A DNA stretch of 64,000 bases, from the NCBI RefSeq assembly GCF_004217215.1, contig NZ_SHKP01000004.1, positions 776,829-840,828 of the forward strand. The letters are read 5' to 3'. The translations under genes and the position numbers were made by a program. The notes under the pieces were generated by a model, which saw only the letters and a list, made by a program, of their open reading frames with translations, searched no databases and was not told where the DNA came from. Of this stretch, positions 63,534 to 64,000 are shown piece after piece; the first letter of the stretch is position 1, and every line of letters starts with the position of its first letter. The DNA comes from Rivibacter subsaxonicus. GTDB lineage: Bacteria; Pseudomonadota; Gammaproteobacteria; Burkholderiales; Burkholderiaceae_C.

Positions 63534-64000
63534 CTAGAGCGCCTTCTCGTAGATCGACAAGGCCTTGCCTTCGTGCGTGATTCGCTCCAGGACTTGCCAG
63601 TGGGCTCGCTGGAGCAAGGTCCCGGCGGTGCTGGTGCCGCAGTAGATGTGCGTGAAGGCCAAGGCCCTGGCCTGGCTCTCCAGCGCCAGCAACAGCTGCA
63701 GGCCGATGCCCTGGCCACGGTGCGCCGGAGCTACCAGCCCGGCCGCAGCCCACGGCGAGAGATGCTTGTGGCTGGGAATCGACTCTGCCTTGAGCGCCGC
63801 GACACCGCAAACAACACCATCCTGCAATGCCAGCACCCCGACCGGGAGACTGCCCTGGTTCGAGAAGGATTGAAGATCCCGCGTGGCATCTCCCCGGCCC
63901 GTGCCGTACCACTCGGGCCATTCGGCTTCGTACCAGGACACGAGCACGGGCACCGCGTCGGGGTGAAGCGCGAGTGGCTCGATGCTGAGACGGGAGGTCG
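63534..64000 (-). CDS. GNAT-family N-acetyltransferase (5' end outside window)
   Basis: The frame stays open to the right edge; the first visible residues read TSRLSIEPLALHPDAVPVLVSWYEAEW, which looks like a typical GNAT N-terminus, so the start is just beyond base 64000 and the GTG at 63953 is internal. Acetyl-CoA loop VAPAHRGQGIGLQLLLAL and the C-terminal IYEKAL are seen. Substrate unknown. Confidence 0.85.
   Translation of the reverse strand, partial: TSRLSIEPLALHPDAVPVLVSWYEAEWPEWYGTGRGDATRDLQSFSNQGSLPVGVLALQDGVVCGVAALKAESIPSHKHLSPWAAAGLVAPAHRGQGIGLQLLLALESQARALAFTHIYCGTSTAGTLLQRAHWQVLERITHEGKALSIYEKAL

Overview
The window is about 70% GC and packed with short intergenic gaps, GTG/TTG starts and 4-bp stop/start overlaps. 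The gene order Rieske oxygenase - xseB - ispA - dxs - folE2, the tryptophanyl-tRNA synthetase with a C-terminal extension and the DUF3717/DUF1289 protein point to a betaproteobacterium of the order Burkholderiales. About 23-52 kb carries a nearly complete archaeal-type tetrahydromethanopterin (H4MPT) / methylofuran formaldehyde-oxidation system, so a Methylibium/Rubrivivax-like facultative methylotroph is the best guess; the species cannot be named from sequence alone.

Layout. 1-5 kb: tail of a CO-dehydrogenase accessory locus (coxE, coxG), then a tungstate-type ABC transporter (tupBCA) with a divergent ModE-like regulator. 5-19 kb: ordinary chromosomal genes: a diguanylate cyclase, a CpxP/Spy-like protein with an OmpR/histidine-kinase pair, SMR exporter, trpS, site-2 protease, two GST/Hsp20 pairs of stress genes, purN, UspA, rhodanese, EamA exporter and a Rieske oxygenase. 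18-23 kb: isoprenoid and pterin entry genes (xseB-ispA-dxs, folE2, pcp).

23-35 kb, island A: the leftward operon hisA-like - fhcB - fhcA - fhcD - fhcC - fae paralogue - pabBC - HAD phosphatase, divergent from a rightward operon of methylofuran-type cofactor genes (ATP-grasp ligase, mfnF-like, mfnE-like). 36-44 kb, island B: a leftward run sigma-54 activator - flavoprotein - DHPS-like - DUF447 - mfnB - exported creatininase-like protein - exported beta-propeller. 44-52 kb, island C: folB rightward, convergent with the leftward run RFAP synthase (mptG-like) - mtdB - ATP-grasp - mch - RimK-like ligase - citG-like - fae. Together these supply the route formaldehyde + H4MPT -> methylene-H4MPT (Fae) -> methenyl-H4MPT (MtdB) -> formyl-H4MPT (Mch) -> formate (FhcABCD), plus much of the synthesis of both cofactors.

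52-64 kb: a TonB-dependent receptor divergent from a NarX/NarL-type two-component pair, tctBA carboxylate-transporter membrane subunits without tctC, and miscellaneous genes (gamma-glutamyltransferase homologue, two GNAT acetyltransferases, EamA exporter, an SDR with an altered catalytic motif, GST). The first and last genes are cut by the window edges. I found no rRNA, tRNA, CRISPR, IS element or prophage. A two-copy intergenic palindromic repeat lies at 7.05 kb and 62.7 kb. There is no gene-free stretch over 300 bp.
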